Part shown: positions 21,301 to 28,745 of the stretch, one piece after another | Numbering within the stretch: position 1 is the stretch's first letter | How the letters are laid out: the number at the start of each line of letters is the position of its first letter | Origin: Proteobacteria bacterium HN_bin10 | GTDB taxonomy: Bacteria > Pseudomonadota > Alphaproteobacteria > Caulobacterales > Aquidulcibacteraceae | Direction: 5' to 3' | NCBI GenBank assembly: GCA_002083515.1 | Contig: LWDN01000099.1 | Span: 1-32,153 of the forward strand | DNA length: 32,153 nucleotides | Notes under the pieces: generated by a model | What the model saw: the letters and a program-made list of their open reading frames with translations, nothing else | Databases searched by the model: none | What the model was told of the DNA's origin: nothing | Position numbers and translations under genes: made by a program

Positions 21301-21981
21301 CCAGCCGATCAAGCCGTAGAGTCCGTGCGCCGCCCAAACGGTCGCGTAGAAGATGATGAGCCCGGCGCCTGCGAGCAGCGCCGAGACGAGCGGATGCCCG
21401 GGCGGTCTCCTGAGGCCAATGCGGCGCGTCCATTCGCTTGCGCCCAGCACCGCAAGGCCGAGCACCAACGCAAACGCCAATCGCACCGGTGCGGTGAACC
21501 AGGCGGACTGCGCCGCCAAGGAGACGAGGTAGATCGCACCAAGCGCAATGGCGACGCCCGCCACCCAGGCAAGCCCGTGTTCCGCCAGCCATCGGTCGAG
21601 GCGCTTCGGCGCCGTTGCCATCGGCGTCGCGCGTTCGGTTTCCGCACGCGGCGCCTCGGCGATGGGTTGATCCAGAAGCAGCGGCGCTTCCGTCGGCGGG
21701 GCGGGGGGCGCCGCCGCGGGCGCCAGCGCCGCAACGTCCTCCAGATCGTTGGAGGCTTCCGGCACCGGCGTGTCGAGCACCAGCACATTGTCGTCGTCGG
21801 GAACGACATCGGTGAGCAGCAACGGCGCCTCGGCGGGCGCGGGACCGGCCGTCGTCTGGGGCGTCTGGCGCAGCTTGAAGAGCTCGATCTCCAGTTCGCC
21901 GATGCGGCGCGCGAGAGCGTCGATGCGCTGGCCCTGCAGCAGCACCCAGACTCCCAACGGCAGGATGACTAACCATTCCAA
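18385..21981 (-). CDS. DUF2339 giant multi-spanning membrane protein
   Basis: The protein is about 1,198 residues. A first helix (EWLVILPLGVWVLLQ) precedes a short coiled-coil-like stretch (RIDALARRIGELEIELFKLRQ) and a Pro/Ala/Glu-rich linker of about 100 residues. The rest is almost wholly hydrophobic, with roughly 30 or more predicted helices and small Arg/His loops. This matches DUF2339 membrane proteins, whose function is unknown. The TTG at 21979-21981 is chosen: GAGGG lies nine bases before it and it starts the first helix; ATG at 22017 would add 12 residues. The C-terminus is arginine-rich. Confidence 0.85.
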   Translation of the reverse strand: MEWLVILPLGVWVLLQGQRIDALARRIGELEIELFKLRQTPQTTAGPAPAEAPLLLTDVVPDDDNVLVLDTPVPEASNDLEDVAALAPAAAPPAPPTEAPLLLDQPIAEAPRAETERATPMATAPKRLDRWLAEHGLAWVAGVAIALGAIYLVSLAAQSAWFTAPVRLAFALVLGLAVLGASEWTRRIGLRRPPGHPLVSALLAGAGLIIFYATVWAAHGLYGLIGWPGAAALMTLCVILLIGLSFLHGEALGVLAIGLAMLAPALAQAPAWPSFALSLYVCFVGGGGFALAALRRWLWVALATIAGLYFWFFAAIAEDDLRRALALLSFASLGGAAIAFRLPDADRTDGKLSWTQVRQLGPSLAISVSSALLIWAWVAIAMLPGSPVMGPALIGAFHVALAAFMIRERMAVPAVLTISIGALVLGFMIYLGAQRLALDWTLYPALLSCAFLIVLMALAAHPHRSGRALVAASGSIGAALLTALAASSRPEWHSMQAWAPLFVGAALLFAAGVRREADAADKAKDLALDFWGGGAAALALIGVESALPESWRTVGHAIIALALTAGLIWRGWRILGWAALTAGALAVSHALSPALIGGALAGHLPLWLGLLILALSAAALFGASVASRRNARHTNIGEALSAAAVIIALLGGFVLLRWIAAGGAGVALGAFMETALRALALMAAGLTLLPRAHETPGPIGAWRGHVLLGLGLLYALLVPGLGLNPWWGGPGRAIGENIPLFNSLAVAFLAPAALAFAAARQLYARQLHFARSYAAAGGALLLLWAVMELRRAFHGDAMAAPMIGLFESACYALLVLAFGLSFAIVARVRAQHNAQRPLAQDLMHAMRAVSWGALGFSGLVLLLLQHPIWGAQDSAASNALSTLLAVLAQFLAAPMALMLGRALSMSKTADPARFAAAATAATLFWSAGHAAIRWLHHRGYMDDGAALLGNEGLWHAVWPLALVIGAAQLTRLAPGRDTVRAYLHDLQAIWAAAVWPALGFAVIGFALLFSPWWGVWPAQLTSVGAAFIALCLYGLAATLSLVAPDTPHARWMKQLAPAATIASAMLLVAIVTLVARWLYHGAETNSADAGEIELWTYSAIWATFGAGALALGSVRDDPVLRWIGLGAFAVTIVKVFAVDTAELSGVVRAASFLGLGIIAAIATWQARRNQPAPGPGDLVRVRPSARRERRRIRRRTPQ

Positions 21982-22018
21982 GACGCGCGGCCCTCGCCAG
22001 CAACTGCCCAGATTCATG

Positions 22019-22101
22019 CGAGCCGTAGGCTCGACGCAAGCGTTTGCGTCGCTAAAGCGGCGTGCTTCGCCGCGAGAGCGAGTTTGCGTCGCCCGCGACG
22101 C
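22019..22101. repeat. Cluster of four short hairpins
   Basis: Four perfect stems lie in tandem: CGAGCC/GGCTCG (22019-22033), CGACGCAA/TTGCGTCG (22032-22051), GCGGCG/CGCCGC (22057-22073) and GCGTCG/CGACGC (22086-22101). TTGCGTCG occurs twice. They fill the divergent gap between the DUF2339 gene and the hydrolase gene. They could be a degenerate palindromic repeat or a regulatory region. Confidence 0.5.
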
Positions 22102-22118
22102 CATGCTCAATTAACCTT

Positions 22119-22805
22119 ATGAGCTTCGTTATCCCGCCGCCGCCACAACCCTCTGTCGCAATTGCCGGCGCGAGCGCGCGTTTTCCGGTGCGCCGCATCT
22201 TCTGCGTGGGGAGAAACTACGCCGACCATGTGCGCGAAATGGGCAACGATCCCAAGAGCGAGCCGCCGCTGTTCTTCACCAAGCCGGCCGACGCCGTGGT
22301 CGAGAGCGGCGCCGAGATTCCCTACCCCACCAACACCACGAACCTTCATCACGAAGTTGAACTGGTGATCGCCATCGGCAGGGGCGGCTCGGCCGTCGAT
22401 GAGCAGGATGCGCCGGCTCACATCTGGGGTTATGCCGTCGGTGTCGATCTGACGCGCCGCGATCGTCAGGGCGAAGCCAAGAAGGCAGGCACGCCCTGGG
22501 ACGTGGCCAAAGGTTTCGATCGCTCGGCCCCGATCGGCGCGCTGACGCCAGCGGCGGCCTGCGGCGATGTCGCCAATGCGCGCATCTGGCTCAAGGTCAA
22601 CGGCGAAATCCGCCAGGACGCCGACACCCGCGACATGATCTGGACTATCCCTGAGATCGTTGCGGCCGTCTCGCGCTGGTGGGATCTGCAACCCGGCGAC
22701 TTGATCTTCACCGGTTCGCCGGCGGGCGTCTCAGCGCTGGAGCGGGGCGACGCGATCGAGTGCGGCATCGATGGCTTGGCGCCGTTGAACTTCTCAATTT
22801 ATTGA
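22119..22805 (+). CDS. Fumarylacetoacetase-family (fumarylpyruvate-type) hydrolase
   Basis: The 228-residue FAH-fold enzyme shows RIFCVGRNYADHVREMG, FFTKPADAVV, the metal-site stretch LHHEVELVIAIGRGG, the YAVGVDLTRRDRQ helix, and LIFTGSPAGVSALERGD near the end. It hydrolyses a C-C bond in a diketo acid; fumarylpyruvate and acylpyruvates are typical substrates of members this short. The ATG at 22119 gives MSFVIPPPPQP. A TTGCGT/TCAATT pair (22084-22089 and 22107-22112) with 17 bases between ends six bases before the ATG, so a leaderless promoter is possible. No aromatic-degradation genes accompany it here. Confidence 0.88.
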   Translation: MSFVIPPPPQPSVAIAGASARFPVRRIFCVGRNYADHVREMGNDPKSEPPLFFTKPADAVVESGAEIPYPTNTTNLHHEVELVIAIGRGGSAVDEQDAPAHIWGYAVGVDLTRRDRQGEAKKAGTPWDVAKGFDRSAPIGALTPAAACGDVANARIWLKVNGEIRQDADTRDMIWTIPEIVAAVSRWWDLQPGDLIFTGSPAGVSALERGDAIECGIDGLAPLNFSIY

Positions 22806-22877
22806 GATTCATCGCGCGCGGCGCGTCATTCGTCGTGCAACCGGCGTAACCGGGGATTTGCCGCGCTAAAGCGAGGT

Positions 22878-23726
22878 ATGAGACACGCTGCACTTGTGGC
22901 CGCCGCGCTCGCCGCCGCCTGCTCGCCCTCCACGCCGCCGGAACCGGTCGCGCTCGAACTGAGTTGGCGCGCGACCGGTCTCGCCAATCCCGAAAGCGCT
23001 GCTCTGTCCGGCGACAGATCGTTTCTCTATGTGACAAACGTGAATGGGGAAGGCGACGCGCGAGACGGCAACGGGTTCATCTCGCGCATCTCTACGTCGG
23101 GCGACGTGTTGCAACGTGAGTTCGCGACGGGGCTCAACGGTCCGAAGGGCGTCATGCTCGGCGGCGATTCGCTCTATGTCGCCGATATCGACGAACTCGC
23201 GGTTGTTGACGCGGCGACCGGCGCTATCCGTCGTCGCGTGCCCATCGACGGCGCCGGGTTTTTGAATGACCTGACTTTTGCTCGAGACGGTTCGGTGCTG
23301 ATCGCCGACTCCGCGGGCGGGCGCATCTACGCGGTGCGCGCCGACGAGCCGGAGATCTGGCTTGAGCACGAATACCTGCAATCCGTGAATGGTCTTTTGT
23401 CCGAGCCGGATCGGCTGGTCGTAACGACAATGGCCGGCCGGCTGCTCGCCGTGGACTACGACACGCGCGCCATCACCATTCTCGCGGAAGGACTCGGCGA
23501 CGCGGATGGTGTCGCGCCGCTCGGCGACGGGCGCTATCTGGTCAGTGCTTGGCCCGGCGAACTGTTCGTTGTCGCCGAAGACGGGTCGCGCACGCTCCTG
23601 CTCGATACGCGCGCGGAGAACCGGTTTCTCAACGACTTCCTGCTGGTTGATGGCGTCCTCTACCAGCCCCATTGGGAGCCGTCCGAATTTTCCGCTTATC
23701 GCCTGAGCGGCGTCGCGGACGATTGA
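22878..23726 (+). CDS. SMP-30/NHL-like beta-propeller lipoprotein
   Basis: The 282-residue protein begins MRHAALVAAALAAACSP, a short lipoprotein signal with lipobox AAAC (Cys15), so it is probably anchored in an envelope membrane. The body shows propeller-type repeats: DRSFLYVTNVNG, GDSLYVADIDELAVVDAATG, DLTFARDGSVLIADSAGGRIYAV and DGVAPLGDGRYLVSAW, as in SMP-30/gluconolactonase-like domains. The substrate is not predictable. It lies upstream of the oxidoreductase locus, but 74 bases separate it from that gene's preferred start, so shared function is unclear. Confidence 0.8.
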   Translation: MRHAALVAAALAAACSPSTPPEPVALELSWRATGLANPESAALSGDRSFLYVTNVNGEGDARDGNGFISRISTSGDVLQREFATGLNGPKGVMLGGDSLYVADIDELAVVDAATGAIRRRVPIDGAGFLNDLTFARDGSVLIADSAGGRIYAVRADEPEIWLEHEYLQSVNGLLSEPDRLVVTTMAGRLLAVDYDTRAITILAEGLGDADGVAPLGDGRYLVSAWPGELFVVAEDGSRTLLLDTRAENRFLNDFLLVDGVLYQPHWEPSEFSAYRLSGVADD

Positions 23727-23800
23727 GGCCGGGCCGCAGGATGGTCCTTGCGCTGCGCGCGCGCGCAGTTAGTTTGGCGCGATCTGCGGAGCGACGCCCT

Positions 23801-25615
23801 TTGAAGCCCACCGACATCAAGAACCCCGACTACTTCCATAAGGTGGTAGATTGCCAATGGGCGTGCCCAGCGCATACGCCGGTGCCGGAATACATCCGGC
23901 TGATCGCGGCGCAGCGTTATGCCGACGCCTACATGATCAATTGGAAGTCCAACGTGTTTCCGGGGGTGCTTGGACGCACCTGCGATCGTCCCTGCGAGCC
24001 GGCGTGCCGCCGCGGCCGCGTCGAGGAAGAGCCGGTGGCGATCTGCCGCCTGAAGCGGGTCGCCGCCGACAACAAGGGCGAGATCGTCGACCTGTTGCCG
24101 CCCAAAGCCAAGAAGAAGAATGGCAAGCGCGTCGTCTGCATCGGCGCAGGCCCCGCTTCGTTGACGGTTGCGCGCGATCTGCTGCCGCTCGGCTACGAGG
24201 TGCACATCTACGACGCCGAGAAGAAGGGCGGCGGCATGATCCGCACCCAGATTCCGCGGTTTCGCCTGCCGGAAAGCGTGATCGACGAAGAGGTCGACTA
24301 CATCCTGCGCTATGAGCCGGTCACGCATTTCGGCAAGCGGGTCGAGTCGCTGAAGGCGGTGCTGGCGCAAGGCTGGGACGCCGTTTTCGTCGGCACCGGC
24401 GCGCCGCGCGGGCGCGATCTCGGGCTGCCCGGCCAGAAGGAAGCCGCGGCCAACATCCATATCGGCATCGATTGGCTGTCGAGCGTTTCGTTCGAGCACA
24501 TCGACAAGATCGGCAAGCGCGTGATCGTGCTCGGCGGCGGCAACACCGCCATGGATTGCTGCCGCACGTCGCGGCGCCTGGGCGGCGAGGACGTGAAGGT
24601 CATCGTCCGCTCCGGCTTCGACGAGATGAAGGCGAGCCCCTGGGAAAAAGAAGATGCGATGCACGAGGGCATCCCGATCATCAACTTCCACAATCCCAAG
24701 GAATTCACGCACAGGAACGGCAAGCTGACCGGCGTCACCTTCACCAAGATGCAGTGGGTGGAAGAGGGCGGAAAGCGCAAGCTCGTTCCAACCGGCGAAC
24801 CGGATGTGCACTATGAATGCGACGACGTGCTAATGGCGGTCGGCCAGGAAAACGCGTTTCCCTGGATCGAACGCGACATCGGCATGGACTTCGACAAGTG
24901 GGACATGCCGGTTGTCGACGCCGTGACCATGCAGTCTTCGATCCCGAACGTGTTTTTCGGCGGCGATGCCGCGTTCGGGCCCAAGAACATCATTTGGGCG
25001 GTCGCGCACGGCCATGACGCGGCCGTCTCCATCGACCTCTATTGCAACGGCAAGGATGTGCGCGACCGGCCGCCGCCGGGCGTGTCGATGATGTCGACCA
25101 AGATGGGCATCCACGAATGGGCTTATGACAACGACATTTCGCTCGATCTTCGCTTCAAGGTGCCGCTGGTCGAGCCCGAAGTCGCGCTGCGCAATGTGAA
25201 GATCGAGGTCGAGAAAGGCTTCGACCCGCTGCTGGGTTACAAAGAGGCGCAGCGTTGCCTCAACTGTGACGTGCAGACAGTGTTCTCGGCGCCGCTCTGC
25301 ATCGAGTGCGACGCCTGCGTCGACATCTGCCCGATGGATTGCATCACCTTCACCGAGAACGGCGAGGAAACCGAGCTGCGCGAGCGGCTCAACGCCCCAG
25401 CCAAGACGCTGACGCAGGACCTCTATGTGCAGGACGGGCTGAAGACCGGCCGCGTCATGGTCAAGGACGAGGACGTGTGCCTGCATTGCGGGCTGTGCGC
25501 GGAACGCTGCCCGACCGGGGCGTGGGACATGCAGCACTTCCTGCTCGACATCACGCAGGCCGGCTGTGCGCCGAAGACGCCATCTCGCAAGCGCGAACTA
25601 ACGCCGGCGAAATAG
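23801..25615 (+). CDS. GltD-like NAD(P)H:ferredoxin-type flavoprotein
   Basis: The 604-residue protein resembles the small subunit of glutamate synthase plus a ferredoxin tail. In order it has the N-terminal Fe-S cysteines CQWACPAHTPVPEY (near 18) and CDRPCEPACRRG, the FAD loop CIGAGPASLTVARDL, a nucleotide loop VLGGGNTAMDCCRTSRRLGG, and two 4Fe-4S motifs, CIECDACVDICPMDC (from about residue 500) and CLHCGLCAERCP (about 560). It should move electrons between NAD(P) and the korAB enzyme, like the third subunit of the Thauera/Azoarcus 2-oxoglutarate:NADP+ oxidoreductase. TTG at 23801, 9 bases after GGAG, gives the family N-terminus; ATG at 23741 is the alternative. Confidence 0.88.
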   Translation: MKPTDIKNPDYFHKVVDCQWACPAHTPVPEYIRLIAAQRYADAYMINWKSNVFPGVLGRTCDRPCEPACRRGRVEEEPVAICRLKRVAADNKGEIVDLLPPKAKKKNGKRVVCIGAGPASLTVARDLLPLGYEVHIYDAEKKGGGMIRTQIPRFRLPESVIDEEVDYILRYEPVTHFGKRVESLKAVLAQGWDAVFVGTGAPRGRDLGLPGQKEAAANIHIGIDWLSSVSFEHIDKIGKRVIVLGGGNTAMDCCRTSRRLGGEDVKVIVRSGFDEMKASPWEKEDAMHEGIPIINFHNPKEFTHRNGKLTGVTFTKMQWVEEGGKRKLVPTGEPDVHYECDDVLMAVGQENAFPWIERDIGMDFDKWDMPVVDAVTMQSSIPNVFFGGDAAFGPKNIIWAVAHGHDAAVSIDLYCNGKDVRDRPPPGVSMMSTKMGIHEWAYDNDISLDLRFKVPLVEPEVALRNVKIEVEKGFDPLLGYKEAQRCLNCDVQTVFSAPLCIECDACVDICPMDCITFTENGEETELRERLNAPAKTLTQDLYVQDGLKTGRVMVKDEDVCLHCGLCAERCPTGAWDMQHFLLDITQAGCAPKTPSRKRELTPAK

Positions 25616-25708
25616 AGTCCAAACTCGAATTCATGTGCCGCGCGGCAGGCGCGTGCTAGCGTCCGGCCGGGACGGGGGCTTGTGTCCGTGCGCGCGAGCG
25701 CACTTTGT

Positions 25709-25726
25709 GGCCTCGCGCACGAGGCC
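25709..25726 (+). other. Hairpin in the gap after the flavoprotein
   Basis: GGCCTCG-CGCA-CGAGGCC is a perfect 7-bp stem with a 4-base loop. The 191-base gap (25616-25806) between the flavoprotein and the next gene holds this and other GC-rich palindromes, but I cannot identify a convincing promoter or a T-tract. Confidence 0.4.
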
Positions 25727-25806
25727 GCCGACGGAGGACAGCGCGCCCGACCCCGCGAACACCCGCGCCGTTTCCCGTTGGGCTTTAAGAGCACAGGGGA
25801 GCTTTC

Positions 25807-26121
25807 ATGAAAGCACATATTGCAACTGCACTGGCGTTGAGCCTTGCCTTTGCTTCGATGGCGGCGCCCGCCGCCTATGCGGAGCAGGCGACAGCTTTCC
25901 GCACGGTCGAGGCTCAGACCTTTACCGCGGCCGAATTGCAGGCCTACGGCTTGAGCGCAAACGACGCCGCTCAAGTCGCGGCGTATCAGGATCAGGGCTA
26001 TCAAGTTCAGGTGCTGACGCCGGAAGAAGCTGAGCAAATGCAAGCCGGCCTCTCGACGCGCACCTGGCTGATCATCGGCCTGGTTGTGGTCGTGGTCGCC
26101 GTGGCGGTGGCCTCCGACTGA
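25807..26121 (+). CDS. Small secreted protein with C-terminal anchor (PA2779-like)
   Basis: The 104-residue protein has a Sec signal peptide (MKAHIATALALSLAFASMAAPAAYA) and a short Gln/Ala-rich mature part with TFTAAELQAYGLSANDAAQVAAYQDQ. It ends in a hydrophobic helix WLIIGLVVVVVAVAVASD (about residues 87-104). The architecture matches the small PA2779-type (DUF6627) proteins encoded next to C39-type peptidases in pseudomonads; this is recalled, not searched. A plausible role is partner or substrate of the peptidase encoded next. GGGGAGC lies just before the ATG. It is coupled to the next gene through TGATG. Confidence 0.75.
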   Translation: MKAHIATALALSLAFASMAAPAAYAEQATAFRTVEAQTFTAAELQAYGLSANDAAQVAAYQDQGYQVQVLTPEEAEQMQAGLSTRTWLIIGLVVVVVAVAVASD

Positions 26122-26813
26122 TGCGGCTCGCTCTGTTGTCGGCGCTTTGCCTTGCGGGCTGCGCGGTCACCCCGGTTCCGGACGTGACCGCCTTCGCGCA
26201 GCAGAGCGCCGACAATAGTTTCGAGATTTTCGATCGCGCCATGTCGCCCGACGCGCTGGTGTTGTCGGTCGCGCATGACCGGCAGACCGATGGCGCATCG
26301 TGCGGCGCGCACGTACTGGCCAGCGTCATCAATTATTGGCGCGGCCAGGGAACGGCTGCGGGCGACGCGATCTATCGCGCCACGCCGCCCGCGGACCGCG
26401 CGGGTTATTCGGTCGCGGAGCTGCTCTCGCTCGCGCGCGCCAATGGCCTGCTCGCCAACGGCGTACGCCTGGATCAGCAGGCGATCATCCGTGAGCTGGA
26501 GAGCGGCAGGCCGGTGCTGGCGCCGGTGCGGCTGCCCTCGATCTACGTCCAGAACCGGACTTTCCCCGGCGCGAACGCACCGTACGTGGGTTATGCCGGC
26601 AGCGTGCTCTCCTATCGCGTAGGGCGGCTGTCCGAGGTCACCGGGCTGGAAATGGTCGACCACTACCTGCTGATCGTCGGCTACGACGACGAGCGCTTCG
26701 TGGTGGTCGAACCCGTGATGGGCTATCGGACCATCAGCCACGACAAGCTGGCGCGCTACCGGGCCGCCTTCGACAATGCGGCAGTGGTCTTTAGCGCCGC
26801 GAGGCCGGGCTAA
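26121..26813 (+). CDS. C39-type cysteine peptidase lipoprotein
   Basis: The 230-residue protein has a lipobox LAGC with Cys14, so it is predicted to be membrane-anchored on the periplasmic side. The C39 papain-like core has Gln55 (oxyanion), Cys61 in DGASCGAHVLASVINYW, His181 in MVDHYLLIVGYDDE and an acidic partner Glu197 in VVVEPVMGYRTI. It resembles the peptidase of the PA2778 group but lacks the C-terminal TPR part I recall there. No ABC-transporter part is present, so it is not a bacteriocin exporter. A target may be the small anchored protein encoded upstream (1-base overlap). The korA gene follows after 96 bases. Confidence 0.82.
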   Translation: MRLALLSALCLAGCAVTPVPDVTAFAQQSADNSFEIFDRAMSPDALVLSVAHDRQTDGASCGAHVLASVINYWRGQGTAAGDAIYRATPPADRAGYSVAELLSLARANGLLANGVRLDQQAIIRELESGRPVLAPVRLPSIYVQNRTFPGANAPYVGYAGSVLSYRVGRLSEVTGLEMVDHYLLIVGYDDERFVVVEPVMGYRTISHDKLARYRAAFDNAAVVFSAARPG

Positions 26814-26909
26814 GCCCTTCAATTGCGCCGTGCGACCCGCTATTGAGGTGCTCCCTGCGCGGGCGGACTGGCCGCTGCCGCCTGGGCACCAAAGGCGCCG
26901 CACCTCCGC

Positions 26910-28745
26910 ATGGCCAAGCCAATCGCCGCGACCAACGATTTCGTCGTCAAATTCGCCAACGTGAATGGCTCGGGTTCGGCGAGCGCCAACGGTCTGTTCG
27001 CCAAAGTGATCTTGCGCATGGGCGTGCCTGTGGGCGCGCGCAACATCTTTCCGTCGAACATCCAGGGCCTGCCGACCTGGTACGAGGTGCGGGTCTCCGA
27101 GGCAGGCTGGCTCGGCCGCCGCGGCGGCATCGATCTGATGGTGGCGATGAACCCGCAGACCTGGGACGCCGACGTCAAGGGCATCGAGCCGGGCGGCTAT
27201 TTGCTCTACGATTCCTCCAAGCCGCTGCCCGCGTCGAAATTCCGCGATGACATCACCATTGTCGGCGCGCCGCTGACCGATCTCATCGCTTCCGAGTTCA
27301 CCGATCCGCGCCAGCGGCAACTGTTCAAGAACATCTGCTATGTCGGCGTGCTTGCGCAGTTGCTTGGTTTCGAGACTGAGGCGGTGAAGCAGCTGCTCAC
27401 CGAGGAATTCAAAGGCAAGGACAAACTGATCGCGCCGAACTTCAAGGCGTTCGAGCTGGGCTACACGTACGCCAAGGAGCATCTCGCCCCGATCGGCCTC
27501 AAGATCAAACGCGCCGATAAGGTTGGCGATCGCATTTTCGTCGAGGGCAATGACGCCGCCGCGCTTGGCGCCGTTTATGGCGGCGCCACCTTCTGCGCCT
27601 GGTACCCGATCACGCCGTCTACCTCGCTGGCGGAAGCGTTCCAGAAGTATTGCGACAAGCTCCGTAAGGACCCAGACGGCAAGAACCGCTTTGCCATCGT
27701 CCAGGCCGAGGACGAGATTGCCTCGATCGGCATGGTCATGGGCGCAGGCTGGGCGGGTTCGCGCGCCTTCACCTGCACCTCGGGCCCCGGTATTTCGCTG
27801 ATGAACGAATTCGTCGGCTTTTCCTACTACGCCGAAATCCCGGCCGTGATCTTCGACGTGCAGCGCGGCGGCCCCTCGACCGGCATGCCGACGCGCACGC
27901 AGCAGTCGGATCTCCTGCTCGCCGCCTACGCCAGTCACGGCGACACCAAGCATCCGATGCTGTTCCCGGCCAATCCGACCGAAGCGTTCGAGATGGCCGC
28001 GCAGGCCTTCGATTTGGCCGATTTCTTCCAGACCACCATCTTCGTCATGCTCGAACTCGACATCGGCATGCAGGAATGGCTGACGCCGCCGTTCAAGTGG
28101 GACGCCAAGCGCCACCTCAATCGCGGCAAGGTGCTCACCTACGAGCACCTGGAGCAGGGCGTCGCCTTCGGCCGCTATCGCGATGTCGATGGCGACGCGG
28201 TGCCGTATCGCACGTTGCCGGGCACGCACCCGACCAAGGGCAGCTATTTCACCCGCGGCTCAAGTCACGACAAGGACGCACGCTATAGCGAAAAGGGCGA
28301 AGACTACACCGAGGGCATGGAGCGCCTGCTGCGTAAATGGGAGACGATGAAATCCCACGTGCCGGCGCCGCTTGTGAAGAAGGCCAAGAAGCGCACGCCG
28401 GACGGCGTTATTTACATGGGCTCGACCGATCCGGCCATGGAGGAGGCGCTGGCGGCGCTCGAGGGCCACGGCATTCATCTCGACGCCATGCGCATCCGCG
28501 CCTTCCCGTTCTGCAACGAGGTGTTCGAGTTCATCCGCGACCATGAGCAGGTTTTCGTCGTCGAGCAGAACCGCGACGGGCAGTTGAAGTCGCTGCTGGT
28601 GAACGAGGGCGGCGTCCATCCCGCGCGGCTCGTTTCCGTCTGCCATTATGACGGCACGCCGATCACCGCGCGCTTCATCATCAAAGAGATCACCGAAAAG
28701 CTCAAAGGCCCGCATGCGGCCGCGCTGCGGGAGAATGCGCAATGA
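26910..28745 (+). CDS. korA: 2-oxoacid:acceptor oxidoreductase, alpha (gamma-alpha fusion)
   Basis: The 611-residue protein joins a gamma domain (about residues 1-190, starting DFVVKFANVNGSGSASANGLF) to the alpha domain with the TPP-pyrimidine motif YPITPSTSLAE (from about 232). QAEDEIASIGMVMGAGWAG and TSGPGISLMNEFVG follow, and a C-terminal domain ends the chain. With KorB it should decarboxylate 2-oxoglutarate to succinyl-CoA and reduce an iron-sulfur acceptor; the fused gamma-alpha form is common in Kor-type enzymes. Pyruvate or branched-chain acids are alternatives that motifs do not exclude. The next gene overlaps it by 4 bases (ATGA), implying coupled synthesis. Confidence 0.92.
   Translation: MAKPIAATNDFVVKFANVNGSGSASANGLFAKVILRMGVPVGARNIFPSNIQGLPTWYEVRVSEAGWLGRRGGIDLMVAMNPQTWDADVKGIEPGGYLLYDSSKPLPASKFRDDITIVGAPLTDLIASEFTDPRQRQLFKNICYVGVLAQLLGFETEAVKQLLTEEFKGKDKLIAPNFKAFELGYTYAKEHLAPIGLKIKRADKVGDRIFVEGNDAAALGAVYGGATFCAWYPITPSTSLAEAFQKYCDKLRKDPDGKNRFAIVQAEDEIASIGMVMGAGWAGSRAFTCTSGPGISLMNEFVGFSYYAEIPAVIFDVQRGGPSTGMPTRTQQSDLLLAAYASHGDTKHPMLFPANPTEAFEMAAQAFDLADFFQTTIFVMLELDIGMQEWLTPPFKWDAKRHLNRGKVLTYEHLEQGVAFGRYRDVDGDAVPYRTLPGTHPTKGSYFTRGSSHDKDARYSEKGEDYTEGMERLLRKWETMKSHVPAPLVKKAKKRTPDGVIYMGSTDPAMEEALAALEGHGIHLDAMRIRAFPFCNEVFEFIRDHEQVFVVEQNRDGQLKSLLVNEGGVHPARLVSVCHYDGTPITARFIIKEITEKLKGPHAAALRENAQ

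Noticed and set aside
20336..22039. Minus-strand ORF of 567 codons
   Set aside because: It is a frame-shifted shadow of the DUF2339 gene, Arg/Ala-rich, with no family pattern.
25807..26813. Bacteriocin export system with C39 peptidase
   Set aside because: There is no ABC transporter or membrane-fusion gene, and the small protein lacks a double-glycine leader and instead has a Sec signal and a C-terminal anchor.
26007..28229. Long minus-strand ORF of 740 codons
   Set aside because: It lies antisense to the C39 peptidase gene and korA, has low-complexity His/Arg/Asp composition and no recognisable domain. It is a product of high GC content.
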